From contig JAIXMR010000076.1 in assembly GCA_025677835.1 (NCBI GenBank), positions 1 to 64,000 on the forward strand: a DNA stretch of 64,000 nucleotides, in the 5' to 3' direction. Source of the stretch: Sporodiniella umbellata. Its lineage: Eukaryota; Mucoromycota; Mucoromycetes; Mucorales; Rhizopodaceae. Below are positions 45,516 through 56,974 of the stretch, one piece after another (the first letter of the stretch is position 1; each line of letters starts with the position of its first letter). The notes beneath the pieces are model-generated. The model ran no database searches and was not told the DNA's origin. It saw nothing but the letters and a program-made list of their open reading frames with translations. The translations under genes were made by a program, and so were the position numbers.

Positions 45516-47152
45516 TTAGACCAGCTCCATATAACGCTTCAATTCATAATCTGTCACAGCATTTTGCCACAAGTTCCACTCATGCTTTCTTGTGCTTACA
45601 TAGTGATTGACAAACTCATCTCCCAACACTTTACGAGCCACAGAGTCTTTTTCATCCATTACAGCTGTAGCTTCTTGAAGAGTTCGTGCTAATCTTTCGT
45701 TTGATCCTACATCGCTTATTGTTTGACTTGCTTCGCAAGGAAGCGTTTGTTTTGTCTTCATTCCCCAGTAGCCACACTTGAGTACAGCTGCTAATGCTAA
45801 ATGAGGGTTGATATCAGCCCCAGATACTCTCTGTAAAAGTATGTATATATATGTTGAGTATCTTTTCTTTATCGTTCCTTTACAACTTTTACCATCTCTA
45901 GTCTTGTAGCGGCTTTAGATGTAGCAGGAGGAGCGATAACTCGTACTGCACAATGTCGAGAGTCAAAGCCCCATGAAACACTGACTGGGGCCCAATAGTT
46001 TTCTACTAGTCTCTTATAACTATAGTAAGATAATAGAGTAAATAAAGAGTCCCTGACCGTACGTTTCTTATTATACCTATTGATCGTGGGTGCCAAAATA
46101 GCCAAAATACTGGGTAAGCCTCTCAAAACACCTGCCAAAAACCAAGCCATATCTTCTGTCATATTAGGTGTGCTACTTGGTTTGCCAACAGCAAAAATGT
46201 TTTCTCCTTTTTTGTTTTTCAAACTGAAATGCATGTGGCCAGAACACCCTGGCATAGATTGATATGGCTTTGCCATAAAAGACGCCATAATGTCGTGTTT
46301 TTTAGCGATTTGCTTGACTGACGTTTTAAACAAAGTAGCGCGATCGCCACTTTCTTTGGCTTCATTATATAAAATAGCTGCCTCAAACACACCAGGACCG
46401 GTTTCTGTATGCCAGCTTTCAATGTCCACCTTAAAGTCAGACAGCCAATCAAAGGTGTTGTAGTAGAATTCTTGGTTTTCGAGTGGTCGTAAAACAGAAT
46501 AACCGCACATACCAAGTGTCAATGGCTTCAGTGATACATGACCCTTGTCATTCAAAGTCTCTGCATTTTCTATAAAAAGCATAAGCTGTATGCTCCTCCA
46601 ATGATCTCCTTCTATCTCTTTTTTTTTTCTTTTAAAAAAAAGCAAAAGGAAAATTACCTTTGAAGCAAAAGAACTCGAACTCAACACCACAGAAAGCTTT
46701 TAATCCCATCTCCTCGAAATCATCCACAACGCTCTTCAACACATTACGAGGACAGCAGTACAAAGGCTTTCCGGTAGTAGGGTGATAAAGACTTACGAGA
46801 AAGAAGGGTACGTTGTTTTCCCAAGGGATTCGTCTATAGGTTGACAAATCGACTTTTGCAATAAGGTCAGAAGCAGAGCTGTGTTCACCAGTAAACTCAA
46901 CAGGGGTAGTGTAGTTCTTATCTTCAATGTCCCATCCGTGAGTTACAGAGCAGAAGCCTATATTAGGTTCAGTCATCTTTCCGCTTTCGCTATCAATCCA
47001 TACATACCAAACCCATCTTTCAAAATTTGAAGAAACTTTTGCTTGTGCATTATCTTGCCACGCAATACACCATCGATATCTACAGCGGCAACTTTGACTC
47101 TCTTGTCATTCAATAGAACTTGTTCAATGTTATCTAATGTTAGCGTTTGCAT
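45516..47152 (-). CDS. Glutamine synthetase-like ligase (GlnA/PuuA/FluG-type)
   Basis: Five or so exons encode about 430 residues. Start MQTLTLDNIEQVLLNDKRVK, then VAAVDIDGVLRGKIMHKQKF, the beta-grasp N-domain pattern of GS-like enzymes rather than true GS. The catalytic domain has GVEFEFFCFK (metal-binding Glu), ESWHTETGPGVFEAAI (Glu pair), MPGCSGHMHFSLKNKKGENI (nucleotide-site His) and LAPTINSYKRLVENYWAPVS, which appears only after removing a 57-nt in-frame intron. VSWGFDSRHCAVRVIAPPAT and VSGADINPHLALAAVLKCGY complete it. Relatives ligate glutamate to amines (gamma-glutamylpolyamine or gamma-glutamylanilide synthetases) or are fungal FluG C-domains. The true amine is unknown. The neighbouring permease suggests a shared nitrogen substrate, but only by position. 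Confidence 0.88.
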
Positions 47153-47950
47153 AGCTCAAGTCAAAAGGAAATAAAAAAGGGAATTGTCTAGAAAAGAAAA
47201 GCTTTTTGTTATATTTTGGCGCTCTACTTTATTCTGAGATTTAAACAACAGGTAGCTCACGTCACATTATCCAAAAGTGACACATGCTTTAGGCCGTTGG
47301 GAATATTTCCATCTTTTTTTTTCGCTTGCCACCAAAGTCTGTGGATTCGACGAATGATCGTATTGATTACAGATCACATCAAGTCTACATTCATGGACAT
47401 AGAGTCGCCACTAGCTGAGGCTGCAGTTACACCAAACCAGTTTACCCACAGTACCTAAAAAGTAGGCCATTATGTGAAAAAAAAAAAAAAAAAAAGCCCG
47501 AACAATGACTTATGTTGGTTTTAAAAAATAAATTAATCTTCCAATTAGATGAATGTTGGTGCTTTGGTAGCTTACAGATCTAGCCCTTTTCGTTTCTAAA
47601 AACGTACATACAAGTCAACTGTTAGAGGCGTATACACCGTTTCTAGTAATATGTGACCTGCGACCTGAGATGGAGACCTTTTAAAGATGATAACAAACCC
47701 ATTCTAGATACTGTCTGATCACAAAACCGCTTGCTGATGTCTTACAAATATTTTTTTTTTTAGTTCTTTGAAAGCTTCTCTCAGCTCCGCCAAGTGTGCC
47801 TCAACAGAAATCTGCCGCCTTTTGAGACCATCACATGGAGTAAACACATTTTTTTACGCGCTTCTTTCGGTTTACATATTCAGTGATAACATAGTCTTTT
47901 TTTAACGGTCATAGAGATACGTTTGGTTCCAGGTTACTTTAACGCTGCAA

Positions 47951-47983
<33 letters not shown>

Positions 47984-49276
47984 CTAATGAATTAATGATG
48001 AATAAGGAGTTTATTGTCCGAGTCAGAGAAAAAAAATGTACAAGACCTTTATAGTATGATAAACAACTTGGCGGTCTTTTTTATGTACTTTATGATTCAT
48101 AGATGGTCTTGCAAAATGTTCAATCTATCGTTAAGCTATCTCGCGTTTTAGGGAAAAAGTCCCCTCGTGACTTCTATTTATCAAAGTTTATGTTTTTTTT
48201 TTTTGGCGACAAATCAAAATCAGCATTGAGAGTTGGAGCCATCAACATAAGTGCAGGTATTTAAAGTACATCTACAGGTCTCAAAGCTAGGTAAAATTAT
48301 AGCAATCAAAAGCTTGCTCCAAAGTAAACAATTGGTTTAAAAGAAATGAGGGGCCGCTGTTTACTTTTGTGAAAGCTTTTGGTTCGCTCTTACTATGTTT
48401 TGTAGTTGTTTTTCTGTTTGTTTATTAATGGTTTTACTTTTTGGTAAAAGCTTTATTAGAAAAGCTCTCGCCTGCTCACCGAATGTTCTAAAAAAGTAAT
48501 AAACTGATTTAATCGTTGAAGTGCATCTTGTGACCAAAAAGCTTCATTGCTCCAACACTTTAAATCCAGAAATACACTCAGACACTTTCTACATATGAAA
48601 GTTGTTTTTCTTTTTTGTGATACTATAACAATAGTTGCAAATGTACAGCCGATTGGAGACCCCGAGCGTTGATAAAGAGACAGCTCGATGTACTATGATG
48701 ACTATGGTATTTTACCACTTTCAATAGTCTTAAGGTCAATGAGACAAAAGGCAAAAGTAAAAGAAAAAAAGAACTTTTTTCTTGAGCTTACACAAAGTTT
48801 TCACTGAAAATGACTTCCGTTTGTGTCCTAAATAATGTCTATTGGTCTTTTAGTTGAAAAAAAAAAAAAAAACGACTCAGTTAAAACCCCATCTGTCGAC
48901 AAAAAGTGGCGCTCTTTTTTCACCAACTTGTGGTTTACTAATTCCTTTCGGATATTCATACCACAACCAGAAAGTGCATTTGAATAACCAAAGGGCCTTC
49001 TTCAAATAGTAGACTGTCTTTTAAAAACAAGGTATACGTCAAGTATTCAACAAACTGCAAAAGTATATCCTATATCTCCTTCTAAAACCAAGCAAGAAGA
49101 ACAGATAGAACAAGTTTCTAGAAATGAGAAAAAAAATCCACAACTGTTTTTTTGCTATAATTTAAAAGAAAACAGAATGCTCCCATTTCCAAACAATACT
49201 CAGATATTAGACACATATACATAAACATAGAAAAGACTCTATCTGGTATACAAAGACTAACACTTTACTGGCTTTA
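47153..49276. other. Gene-poor intergenic region
   Basis: About 2.1 kb, AT-rich, with an A17 run near 47477-47494 and a T/A pair near 47951-47982. The open frame 47216-47458 has no motif. At about 48226 a short plus-strand string LRVGAINISAG resembles the start of some LINE endonuclease domains but has no extension. No gene is supported. Confidence 0.35.
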
Positions 49277-50405
49277 TCACTCTTCATCTTCTGAATCGCT
49301 GTAGACCACTAAACCCGTAGCGGCACCATCTGTTTTCTTTTTCTTCTGGGATACTTTCACGTCATCTGTATGAGGTCGTTTAGGTAAGAGAGAAAAAGCA
49401 CTATGGGGAGTGTAAAAAGGATCTGTTTTCAAACGTGTCTGTGTTTTGGCCATTTGAGCCAACCCAGTAGAAGGAGAAGACCTTTTTTTAAATAAAGGTG
49501 AGACTGCAGTTTGTAGGCGTTTTTGATCCAGTAAGTGTCGGGAATCGTAATCAACGGCTTTGGATAGAATCGTGTCGCTGGGTGCTTCTGGAAGAAGAGG
49601 GATTGAAAGCGAATGTTTGTCCCGAATCTTTTCAGACGCCTCGTGAGCTAGTTTGTCAACTTTCTTTTCCTCTCGGAAATGTTTTCGTAGCTTTTGTGAT
49701 TGGGTATAAGGATCAGCCCAATGGTCTCGACTCAAATCTTGAAGCTGAGTAATACGAGGCGCTAATGATTGACCTACTGTTTGATCAATCAGGCCATGCT
49801 CCAACCGATACATTGGGTCGTTTTCTAAAGCCTCTTTAACTTTTTCGTCTTGGAATTCAATCACTTCTGTATCTTTTGGATCCCATTCTTCCACTTTCTT
49901 CTTTGCTCCGCTCACTACCACATAAGCTGTATTCTGAAGGCTGATTTAAGGAAACAGAGCGAATATGAAAAAAAAGACGTTTTACCTTGGGATCAGTGTG
50001 AATCTCTATCCAATGACTGCACAAATGACAACGCATGCGAAATTGAAATATAGGTGTACTGTAATAGTTGCCAATTTTTTTTTTCTCTGCATTGTACCGT
50101 ACTCCTTGGCCTACATGTTGATCGCAACCCAAGCACCAAATGTTGTATGGAAGTTCAAATCTGGTTCAAGTTAGCTGTATAGTTCTAAAGTGATCACAGC
50201 TTTTGCTTGTTTTGAATTGCTACCTTACAATCAGGATGCCTTCATTTAATTTGCGAGCTCTATCACCCAAGGCGTGTTTGCCTTGATAAGAATTAATAGA
50301 TCCCTACAAATCGTGAGTTCATTTGTCTCTTTTCTGTCTTTCTTCAAGTATGAAAACCTTTTCAGGTGTCCAATCTGGTGGGTAATATTTGTTGAATGGT
50401 TGCAT
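49277..50405 (-). CDS. Splicing factor of the CWC16 family, Saf4/CCDC130 (YJU2B)-like
   Basis: Four exons; start MQPFNKYYPPDWTPEKGSIN matches the fungal Saf4/CCDC130 start, which differs from Yju2. Then HALGDRARKLNEGILIVRFE, LPYNIWCLGCDQHVGQGVRY and NAEKKKIGNYYSTPIFQFRM follow, with CHLCSHWIEIHTDP. The two CxxC pairs (WCLGC, CHLC) bind zinc. YVVVSGAKKKVEEWDPKD and the RLEHG motif follow, then a variable charged tail with LPKRPHTDDVK and KKKK, ending YSDSEDEE. CWC16 proteins act in the catalytic steps of the spliceosome or in splice-site choice; Saf4 is the less essential branch. Introns fall at about 49924-49983, 50165-50223 and 50306-50366. Confidence 0.92.
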
Positions 50406-50784
50406 TGGAAACTAAGGAATAAATAAACAAATAAATAAAAAAGAGAGCGCATCTCTTTATAGAGAAAAATCAAGCTATTTTTATTATTCTTTATATGATA
50501 TAGTCTCTAAAAAAAAAAAAAAAATAGCATTGGAAATCATAAGATTTGCATACAATGCGATTGACAGGTAAATGATGTTAGATAACTAGAAATTGCACAA
50601 AGCCAAGTTTATAGATATGAAAGTCTGTACTACGGCAGAACAGACTAGTTTGATTGATATAAAAAAAATACAGTTATCTGTTTTGTTTTATTTTTTTGGG
50701 TGCAAATATACAATGATAAACGGATGAAATGAAGAGAGATCTAAGGGTATGTATAAACAGATAGAATAAAGCGGAAGGGTATGT
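50406..50784. other. Intergenic region
   Basis: The upstream side of the Saf4-like gene and the 3' flank of the next minus-strand gene. It has an A15 run near 50510-50524. No coding potential seen. Confidence 0.4.
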
Positions 50785-52731
50785 TTATTCAGCAGCAGGG
50801 ATGGCTTCTCGGGTAGGCAAAGAGCTTCCAGTAAGACCGCTTCGACAGGAAGAAGCTCTGCTCAGAGTACCATTGAGAGGACTAAGCTGATCAACTATTG
50901 TTTTAAGACCCTCCCAAATCATGGATGAACGTACAAGAAAACCATAATATGATATGAGTTTATGACCATCCATGTTTGGATGATTGAGACCAATGCACAT
51001 CATTTCCTTGAGTTCCCGTTGAGCATGTAGGTTTCCTGAGGCTAGGAGTCGATGGATGTCAGACCATTCGTCAGAAAAGTCACTAAGAGGACGTTGGTGG
51101 TTTTTGAGAATACTACCTAGCTTACGCATGACAGAGAGACCGTCCGCAAAGCACTCTATCGTTTCTCGTGTGGGTGTCATGCGCGAGCGTAAGAGGTGGG
51201 CCGGCTGAGTGTCAGAAATTTGACTATGTTGAACAAGTGGAAAAAGGAGTCGGAAGGAAGCCAAAGGCCATACAACGCGCTTCATAGCCTCGATAGCTTC
51301 ATTGTAACGTTTTGCGCGGCGCATGTACCGTTTGGACCGCTCTTTGCCCCCGAGGAGATGGAAGCAAGTCTGTACTTTGTACTCGTGCGAGACATTCCTG
51401 AGCCTGGTAGATTCAGATTGGAGTTTGGATAGGACTTTGATAGCCTCGTTGCTGATTTGACTCATTTCATCGCTGCTGTTGAATGGGTCATTAAAAGCTG
51501 TAGGTGATTCGTTAGAAAAGAGACGTTGAAAAGTAGCTTTGATTGTGTCATCTGTGGGAAGCTTCGAAAGGCGGCGTTCTAATATAGACGTTAACGATTG
51601 CTGAGATCCGCCTTGCGTCAGGTCGAGATAGTATTCAGCTGATTTTTGATAAAGCTCGGCGGCTTGTTCCATGGACTGGCCTAGATTCGTCCGCATTACA
51701 CTACTGGCTTTAAGTGGGAAGATGCAGAAAGATGCGAGCCTAAACAGAAGACGTGTCAGTGAAATTTGAAAAAAAAAAAAAAAAAAAAAAAAGCGTCACC
51801 CATACATGGCTACTAAAACACCAATGATCATATTGAGAATTCGCCATGCTCCTAATACAGCGGAATAGGAAAGTCCGTCTTGAATTATATCCTGATAACC
51901 CGCAAGCAAAATAATAACAGTTGTCAATAAGCCCTAAGAAGCAATAGAAGAATGTTAGTTTTTTTTTTTCAAAAAAAAATAATAATAACAATAATTGTCT
52001 TACAATGCTACCGGCATAGGAATAATTAGGGATCAGTTTGATCTTTGCGATAAAAAAGATTTGAATAAACATGAGAATACAGAGCAAAAGAGCAGGTCGC
52101 CAGCTCCAGTCGGTACTGTATATTGCACGTACGACAGTCATGACTACGATGCTAGCCACACCTCCAATAATAGTGCCAATGATACGTTGAATACCCAAAG
52201 TAAGAAAACCACCAATTGTATTATCTAGAACTGCTACTACTGCCACGCCTAATAAAAAGAAAGATATGAGTATTATTCGATTAGTAGTTTTAAGGTTCAT
52301 TTACCCATCCAGAACGGATTGTGAAACGCCTTTGCGATGGGATCGATAACCACAAAAATGGCAGCCAATGTGAAAGCAACAGCCACCTGGAATGCATATC
52401 GGTTATCATCATGTCGGTACTGAAGGATTAGCCAGCGGATGACAACAGAACGCTTTACTTTTTGAAAAGGACTGTGTTTGTATTGTGTAGACTGAGAGCA
52501 TAAAGTGGTATCGTCTCGAGTAGGTAAATTTTCGATTATAGTAATTCTTTCTTTGGGATGATCTTCCATACGTACACAGGTCTCGTTTTGTTTACCATCT
52601 GCTTGACGTTAGTATATGGAAGCTGCCACATTGGGATACTTACGTTCGGACAGATCTGAAATATCAAATTCAGGCAAATTAGAAGCACGTCGATAATCAG
52701 ATGGCTTCTCGTTTTCATCAAACCGAACCAT
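50785..52731 (-). CDS. ALMT/FUSC-like multi-pass membrane protein
   Basis: Four or more exons encode about 540 residues. Start MVRFDENEKPSDYRRASNLP, a polar cytosolic N-terminus with SP/TP sites, then a six-helix block: YAFQVAVAFTLAAIFVVIDP, NPFWMGVAVVAVLDNTIGGF, LGIQRIIGTIIGGVASIVVM, ALLLCILMFIQIFFIAKIKL and YSAVLGAWRILNMIIGVLVA. The NPFW..V.VV.V....GG....G..R..GT..G pattern is that of ALMT/FUSC/ArAE proteins (plant malate channels, bacterial aromatic acid exporters and fungal Bre4-like proteins). A long helical cytosolic domain follows (MEQAAELYQKSAEYYLDLTQ). Likely plasma- or vacuolar-membrane organic anion transport; substrate unknown. Introns lie at about 51740-51800, 51934-52003, 52248-52300 and 52608-52643. 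Confidence 0.8.
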
Positions 52732-54542
52732 TTTTTGTCAAAGCAAAAAAAAAAAAAAAAAAGAAATAAAAAAGCAAGAGAGAAGATAAATAAGAAGAAA
52801 TAAAAAGAGGGAAAAAAAGGGGGAAAGAAGCTTAATGTGTTTTATAAACAAAGGAAAAAAAAGTTAATAACAGTTAGCTGAAAGAAAAAACCAAAAAATA
52901 GAGAAATGGCGCTTTTTTTATATGCGTAGATACACGCTTGCATATTCAAGAGATATACAAGTGCTAATTAATTGCATAGTGTCTTACAGTTGAGTGGTTC
53001 CAGCAAGCTTCTCTTTCTGTAACACCATTGGCCCACGTCATCCAGCATCTTACTTATCAACACGAGCTGCCTTTTTTAGCATTGATTTTATATTAAACAA
53101 ACCTAATCTTTGACTTTTTTGAGTGACCTTTTGTTTTATTTATATTTTGGCATGAGGTGCCCTATTAATGAATATTACACAAGTAAAAATTTACAATTTT
53201 TACAGATTCCGCTGTAATGAAAGGGGGAGGAACAACGGTGGCGGCGGAGAGAAAGTGATTTTGATGATTAATAAAAACAAGCAGACGGTTACGATGCAGC
53301 TTTGACTTGTGATTTGTATCTGCCCGTACTACCCCAAATTGGAGTCGATCGCCCTTGATACTTGTTTCTTCGTTGAAAGAACCGAGGAGAGAGAAAAGGG
53401 TGGAGATTGAATGTTAGACATGTGATCCAGTTCAAGGTTTATCTTGGCCAATGCGCATAAACCGTTTTCAACATAACCAGTAACAACACGTATCAGCCAT
53501 CTTTTTTTTTGAGAATGAACTGACTAATAATTTATACAGGTTGGGGTTGACATTCGAACAACGTAAAGATAAAACCGGTTGGAAAAAGAACCAGAAGAGT
53601 CCTTGTCGATCTTTTTTTTAGTCTGCTTTTTTTTAGTCTATAACAAGTCATTACTGCTTCATATCGCAAGTGATCTAATAGACCCTTTAAATAAAACAAT
53701 AGTTGAGGCAATTTTCTCCCTACGCGCACACGTACACGCAAACTGATGTGTGTGTATATCACTCCCCCTTAAGCCAAGAAATAGACTAAAAGTATTTACC
53801 TGCTAATTAACAAAAAGATCAACGTGTTTCAATGATTAAAATAATAATTTTCTGTTTTTCTCTAGAAAATCATTTTTGTCATTTCCAAAAATAGACCTAA
53901 TAGATTTCGAACAAAAACAAAATAAAATCGCTCAAATGGATTCCAAGATTTCTTATTCAAACACATCTTATAAGCTTCCTTAACTTTATTTGGCAATCAG
54001 CTTGGTTTTGCATTTAGTACAGCAATAAAGACTCCCAAAAATTACAGCAGAGAAAAAGGCAGCTGTTGTAGCACAGGTCAAGCGGATCAACAAAAAAAAT
54101 ACCCGCCGCTCTGTGGTAGTGTCTTATGCGGCTCTATCCGATCGGAAATGAACGACAATAAAGAAAATCTTCTCAGTTTTCCTATCTAATACAGATAGGC
54201 TGCTTTGTATTCGGCCGAATGGGGGAAATTGTTTTAAACAAGTTTCAAATAGCCCAGATTGCATAATGGTTCCCACCAATTCTTTTCATATACTTTATCT
54301 ATCAAAGAAATAGAACCAGCCATCCGAAGAGTGCCGTAAGTTTGTCTCCAAAATACCCACGAATCTTTCCGTTTTTTTCCTTTTCATTTACTCTGCTTTA
54401 AGCCTCTTCCTCTTTTTCCAAAGAAAGTCTAGAATTCGAATAGGTAACACTGCAATATTCTGTAAGATGTATTCTGTAGAGCTACAGTTTGGTGCAACCC
54501 TGTTCTGTAAACACTTGACCTTTTTTGACAAACTGGTATACA
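52732..54542. other. Gene-poor region before the transposon
   Basis: About 1.8 kb, AT-rich. A GC-rich patch with GGTGGCGGCGG lies near 53238. No supported gene; the open frames at 53532-53762 and 54388-54611 lack motifs. The last bases before the TA at 54543-54544 are the transposon insertion flank. Confidence 0.4.
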
Positions 54543-54544
54543 TA

Positions 54545-54827
54545 CACCTTTTGCCAAAACTATGTCGCAAGAAAAAAAATTAAAGTGTCGCGCTTTTAAT
54601 TTAAATAACATCGCATGTTTTTAGGAAAGAGTATCGCACTTTTTAAAAAAGTAGTATCGTGCTTTTCAAAAAAAAATGTATCGCAAGGCAAACCCTTAAA
54701 AAAATGACTGGGCAACTTGGTTGCTAGCATCTGCAATTATTCGAGGAATAGTATCTTTTTTAATTACAAACTCTCTTTTCACACTACTCTTAACAACAAA
54801 CCAAAATTGTTCTATTGGGTTGAATTC
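54545..54827 (+). repeat. Left terminal inverted repeat
   Basis: The outer 140 bp carry six copies of a TCG(C/T)R core at 54565, 54588, 54611, 54634, 54657 and 54681, that is, steps of 23, 23, 23, 23 and 24 bp. The inner half is the inverse of transposase 3' coding sequence. Confidence 0.85.
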
Positions 54828-54923
54828 TGGAGAATACTTTAAAATAAAGATTTGAAAAGACGAATGAAGTGGATTGAATTTTGTGCAACTATTAAGACGC
54901 GCAGCGGATTTTAAATTTTGCAT
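54696..54923 (-). pseudogene. Transposase C-terminal fragment in the left arm
   Basis: A 75-codon minus-strand frame with the DDE-family end motif KYSPEFNPIEQFWFVVK (the Glu of the triad in NPIEQFW), followed by SSVKREFVIKKDTIPRIIAD and ASNQVAQSFF. Upstream residues (LNSCTKFNPLHSSFQIF) are poorly conserved. Only the C-terminus is present, so it is not an independent gene. It keeps the PEFNP residues that are missing in the right-arm copy. Confidence 0.75.
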
Positions 54924-55384
54924 ATGATGACGACACTAATTTACACTTTTTTTCATTTAATCGAAGCTTTTCAACTCTTCTTGTCAATCACTTTAAACAG
55001 TATCATCAGTAGTATTTGGAGACCTCGAATTGTAAGTTACAAGATGACCACATTGGCGGCTCTTGACTCTCCTAATTATTTGATTTAATGACTTGGAAGG
55101 AACTTTAAAAGAGATGATGCTCCTTTTTAAAATTGTTTATATATTATGCTCAAATCCAAATCATTTGTGTTAGCCTTTCTTTATTGTTGTATAGATGAAT
55201 AGCGTAGCATTTGACTAAAGAGCTCTTCGGAAGTAATATCTTTGGAGATGAGCATTGGCCCTTGACGCTTTTGCTCGATTTAATCACATGTTCTCAACTC
55301 GAAAATAAAACTTAAGTCATGTTCATAGAGTTACTTTTGTCATATTTAATTACCTTTTTTTTTTACACACAAGATATTTTTCAA

Positions 55385-55625
55385 TAAAACAATGTCTAGC
55401 GACGATGTATGCCCTGAGTTCATGTATTGTTTTAATGTTGTGGATGAAATTCCTAAAGATGAAGCATTCAACAGACGATTGAAGGTTGAGGCTATAAGGC
55501 TGCTTACCTTCCTCCTTATTCGCCATTTCTAAATCCAAATGAGATGTTTTGGACTAAAGTCAAAGCTGGAGTTAGAAGTAATTGTTTCACTACAACCGAT
55601 ATTTATAGCGATAGAATTATAAAAT
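55385..55625 (+). pseudogene. Fragment of a second DDE transposase
   Basis: The plus strand reads AAYLPPYSPFLNPNEMFWTK then VKAGVR and SNCFTTTDIYSDRIIK before a stop. It is the C-terminal LPPYSP..NP.E..W motif of a different transposase. The preceding frame (MSSDDVCPEFMYCFNVVDEI...KVEAIR) joins it only through a frameshift. It differs clearly from the sequence in the arms, so two elements contributed to this locus. Confidence 0.65.
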
Positions 55626-55879
55626 AAGGTTTAGGAAATGTTGATGAACATGGGAAAGACCTAATGGACATCGCTGGCAATGAAGGTCCTTTCAAGTAGG
55701 AAGAATTAAGTTCTTACAACGCTTATGTAGCTTTAAGAGCTAAATTAGTAGGTATTGGGGTATTGCAAGAGTGTCAAGAAGAAATGCCTGAGTGTTGTAA
55801 GCAACCATCTGGCTCAAAACAAAAAAAAACCCATTAAAAGGCAATCGCATCAGTAATGAGACTAAAGCCCATGTCGTTC

Positions 55880-56824
55880 ATTCAGTTGATATTCTTCCTA
55901 GGAACAGTGCAAGAACTGTGGTTTTGAGCTCAATTTGGAGCTTAGAACTGTACAGAGATGATACAAAATTTGGAAAGATGACCTGGACTCATTGCTCAAG
56001 CCTATAGGCCGCCCAAGAATTATTGAACCTGAAGGAGAACTAGTAGAGGCGACCAAAAGCTTAGTGTCCGACTTCTATTACAAGTATCCCACTGTCACCA
56101 TAGATCAATTGATGGATCAGATGACTAGTAGCTTTAAGAACTTAATCATTTCAAAAGGAACTCTCTACCGTTATATGGCTGACTTATGGATTTTCACTAT
56201 TGAGAAGGCTCAATTGGAGCCTGTAGAAAGGAGCACCTCAGAGAGAATCCAAACAAGAAAAGTATGGGTAGAAAGGGTGAAAAAGTTGGGCGTTGACTAT
56301 ATGAGCAACTGTGTTTCATCGATGAGTCAGGGTTCAGTGCAAACCTGAGAGGAACTCAAGGCTGGGCACCAAAAGAGGAGGCTGCTAAAGTCGAAGTATT
56401 GATTGCGAGAGCCAATTCAATTTCTATTTTTGGTGCCGTTTCTGCTAAAGGCTTGACTAAAATCAGCTTGAGAAAGCCCATAGTACCTTCAAAGAAAAGA
56501 AAGCTAGTCGGTGGCAGAAAACAGCAAACAAAGGGTACGGTAATCAATCACAAAGTTAATTTTATTAAGGACGTTCTTGCTGAGATGGGCAAATTCCCTG
56601 AAATGAAGGGACATTATCTGATCATGGATAATACGCTCATACATACAGGTAAAATAATTAGTGAGATGATTGAAAAGCGCATTTACTTTCCGCCTTACTC
56701 TACAATAGAACAATTTTGGTTTGTTGTTAAGAGTAGTGTGAAAAGAGAGTTTGTAATTAAAAAAGATACTATTCCTCGAATAATTGCAGATGCTAGCAAC
56801 CAAGTTGCCCAGTCATTTTTTTAA
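55880..56824 (+). pseudogene. Degenerate Tc1/mariner (IS630-like) transposase
   Basis: Read across breaks, the order is: a helix-turn-helix part (LRTVQR, a TGA stop at 55959-55961 where Trp is expected, then YKIWKDDLDSLLKPIGRPRI), LVSDFYYKYPTVTIDQLMDQ, ISKGTLYRYMADL, a frameshift at about 56311-56320, then IDESGFSANLRGTQGWAP (first Asp), KGHYLIMDNTLIHTGK (second Asp) and IYFPPYSTIEQFWFVVKSSV (Glu). Compared with the left-arm copy, a 12-bp deletion removes most of PEFNP before the Glu. With a stop, a frameshift and this deletion, the protein is dead. The last 38 codons lie inside the right inverted repeat. Confidence 0.8.
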
Positions 56825-56974
56825 GGGTTTGCCTTGCGATACATTTTTTTTTGAAAAGCACGATACTACTTTTTTAAAAAGTGCGATACTCTTTCCTAAA
56901 AACATGCGACGTTATTTAAATTAAAAGTGCGACACTTTAATTTTTTTTTTGCGACATAGTTTTGGCAAAAGGTG
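56692..56974 (-). repeat. Right terminal inverted repeat
   Basis: The inverse of the left arm, with three substitutions in about 285 bp. The CGA cores lie at 56837, 56861, 56884, 56907, 56930 and 56952 (steps 24, 23, 23, 23, 22). It ends CTTTTGCC-inverse GGCAAAAGGTG then TA. Confidence 0.85.

Larger units (their letters stand above)
54545..56974. mobile_element. Tc1/mariner-type DNA transposon with ~285-bp inverted repeats
   Basis: The left arm begins CACCTTTTGCCAAAACTATG at 54545; the right arm ends with its exact inverse at 56974. Both are flanked by TA (54543-54544 and 56975-56976), the Tc1/mariner target duplication. The arms match for about 285 bp (54545 to ~54827 and ~56692 to 56974) with only three substitutions seen. 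Each arm includes the last ~38 codons of a DDE transposase. Between them lie a broken plus-strand transposase and a fragment of a second, different transposase (about 55385-55625). The element therefore looks like a composite or recombined copy that cannot move by itself. Its right end is 174 bp before SNU13. Confidence 0.85.

Noticed and set aside
45869..46690. Insert in the GS-like protein (YNKKRTVRDSLFTLLSYY)
   Set aside because: It is an in-frame intron with GT and AG borders; removing it restores the NSYKRL active-site motif.
48220..48262. LINE endonuclease start (LRVGAINISAG)
   Set aside because: Only about eleven residues match the pattern and no downstream reverse transcriptase or endonuclease motifs were found.
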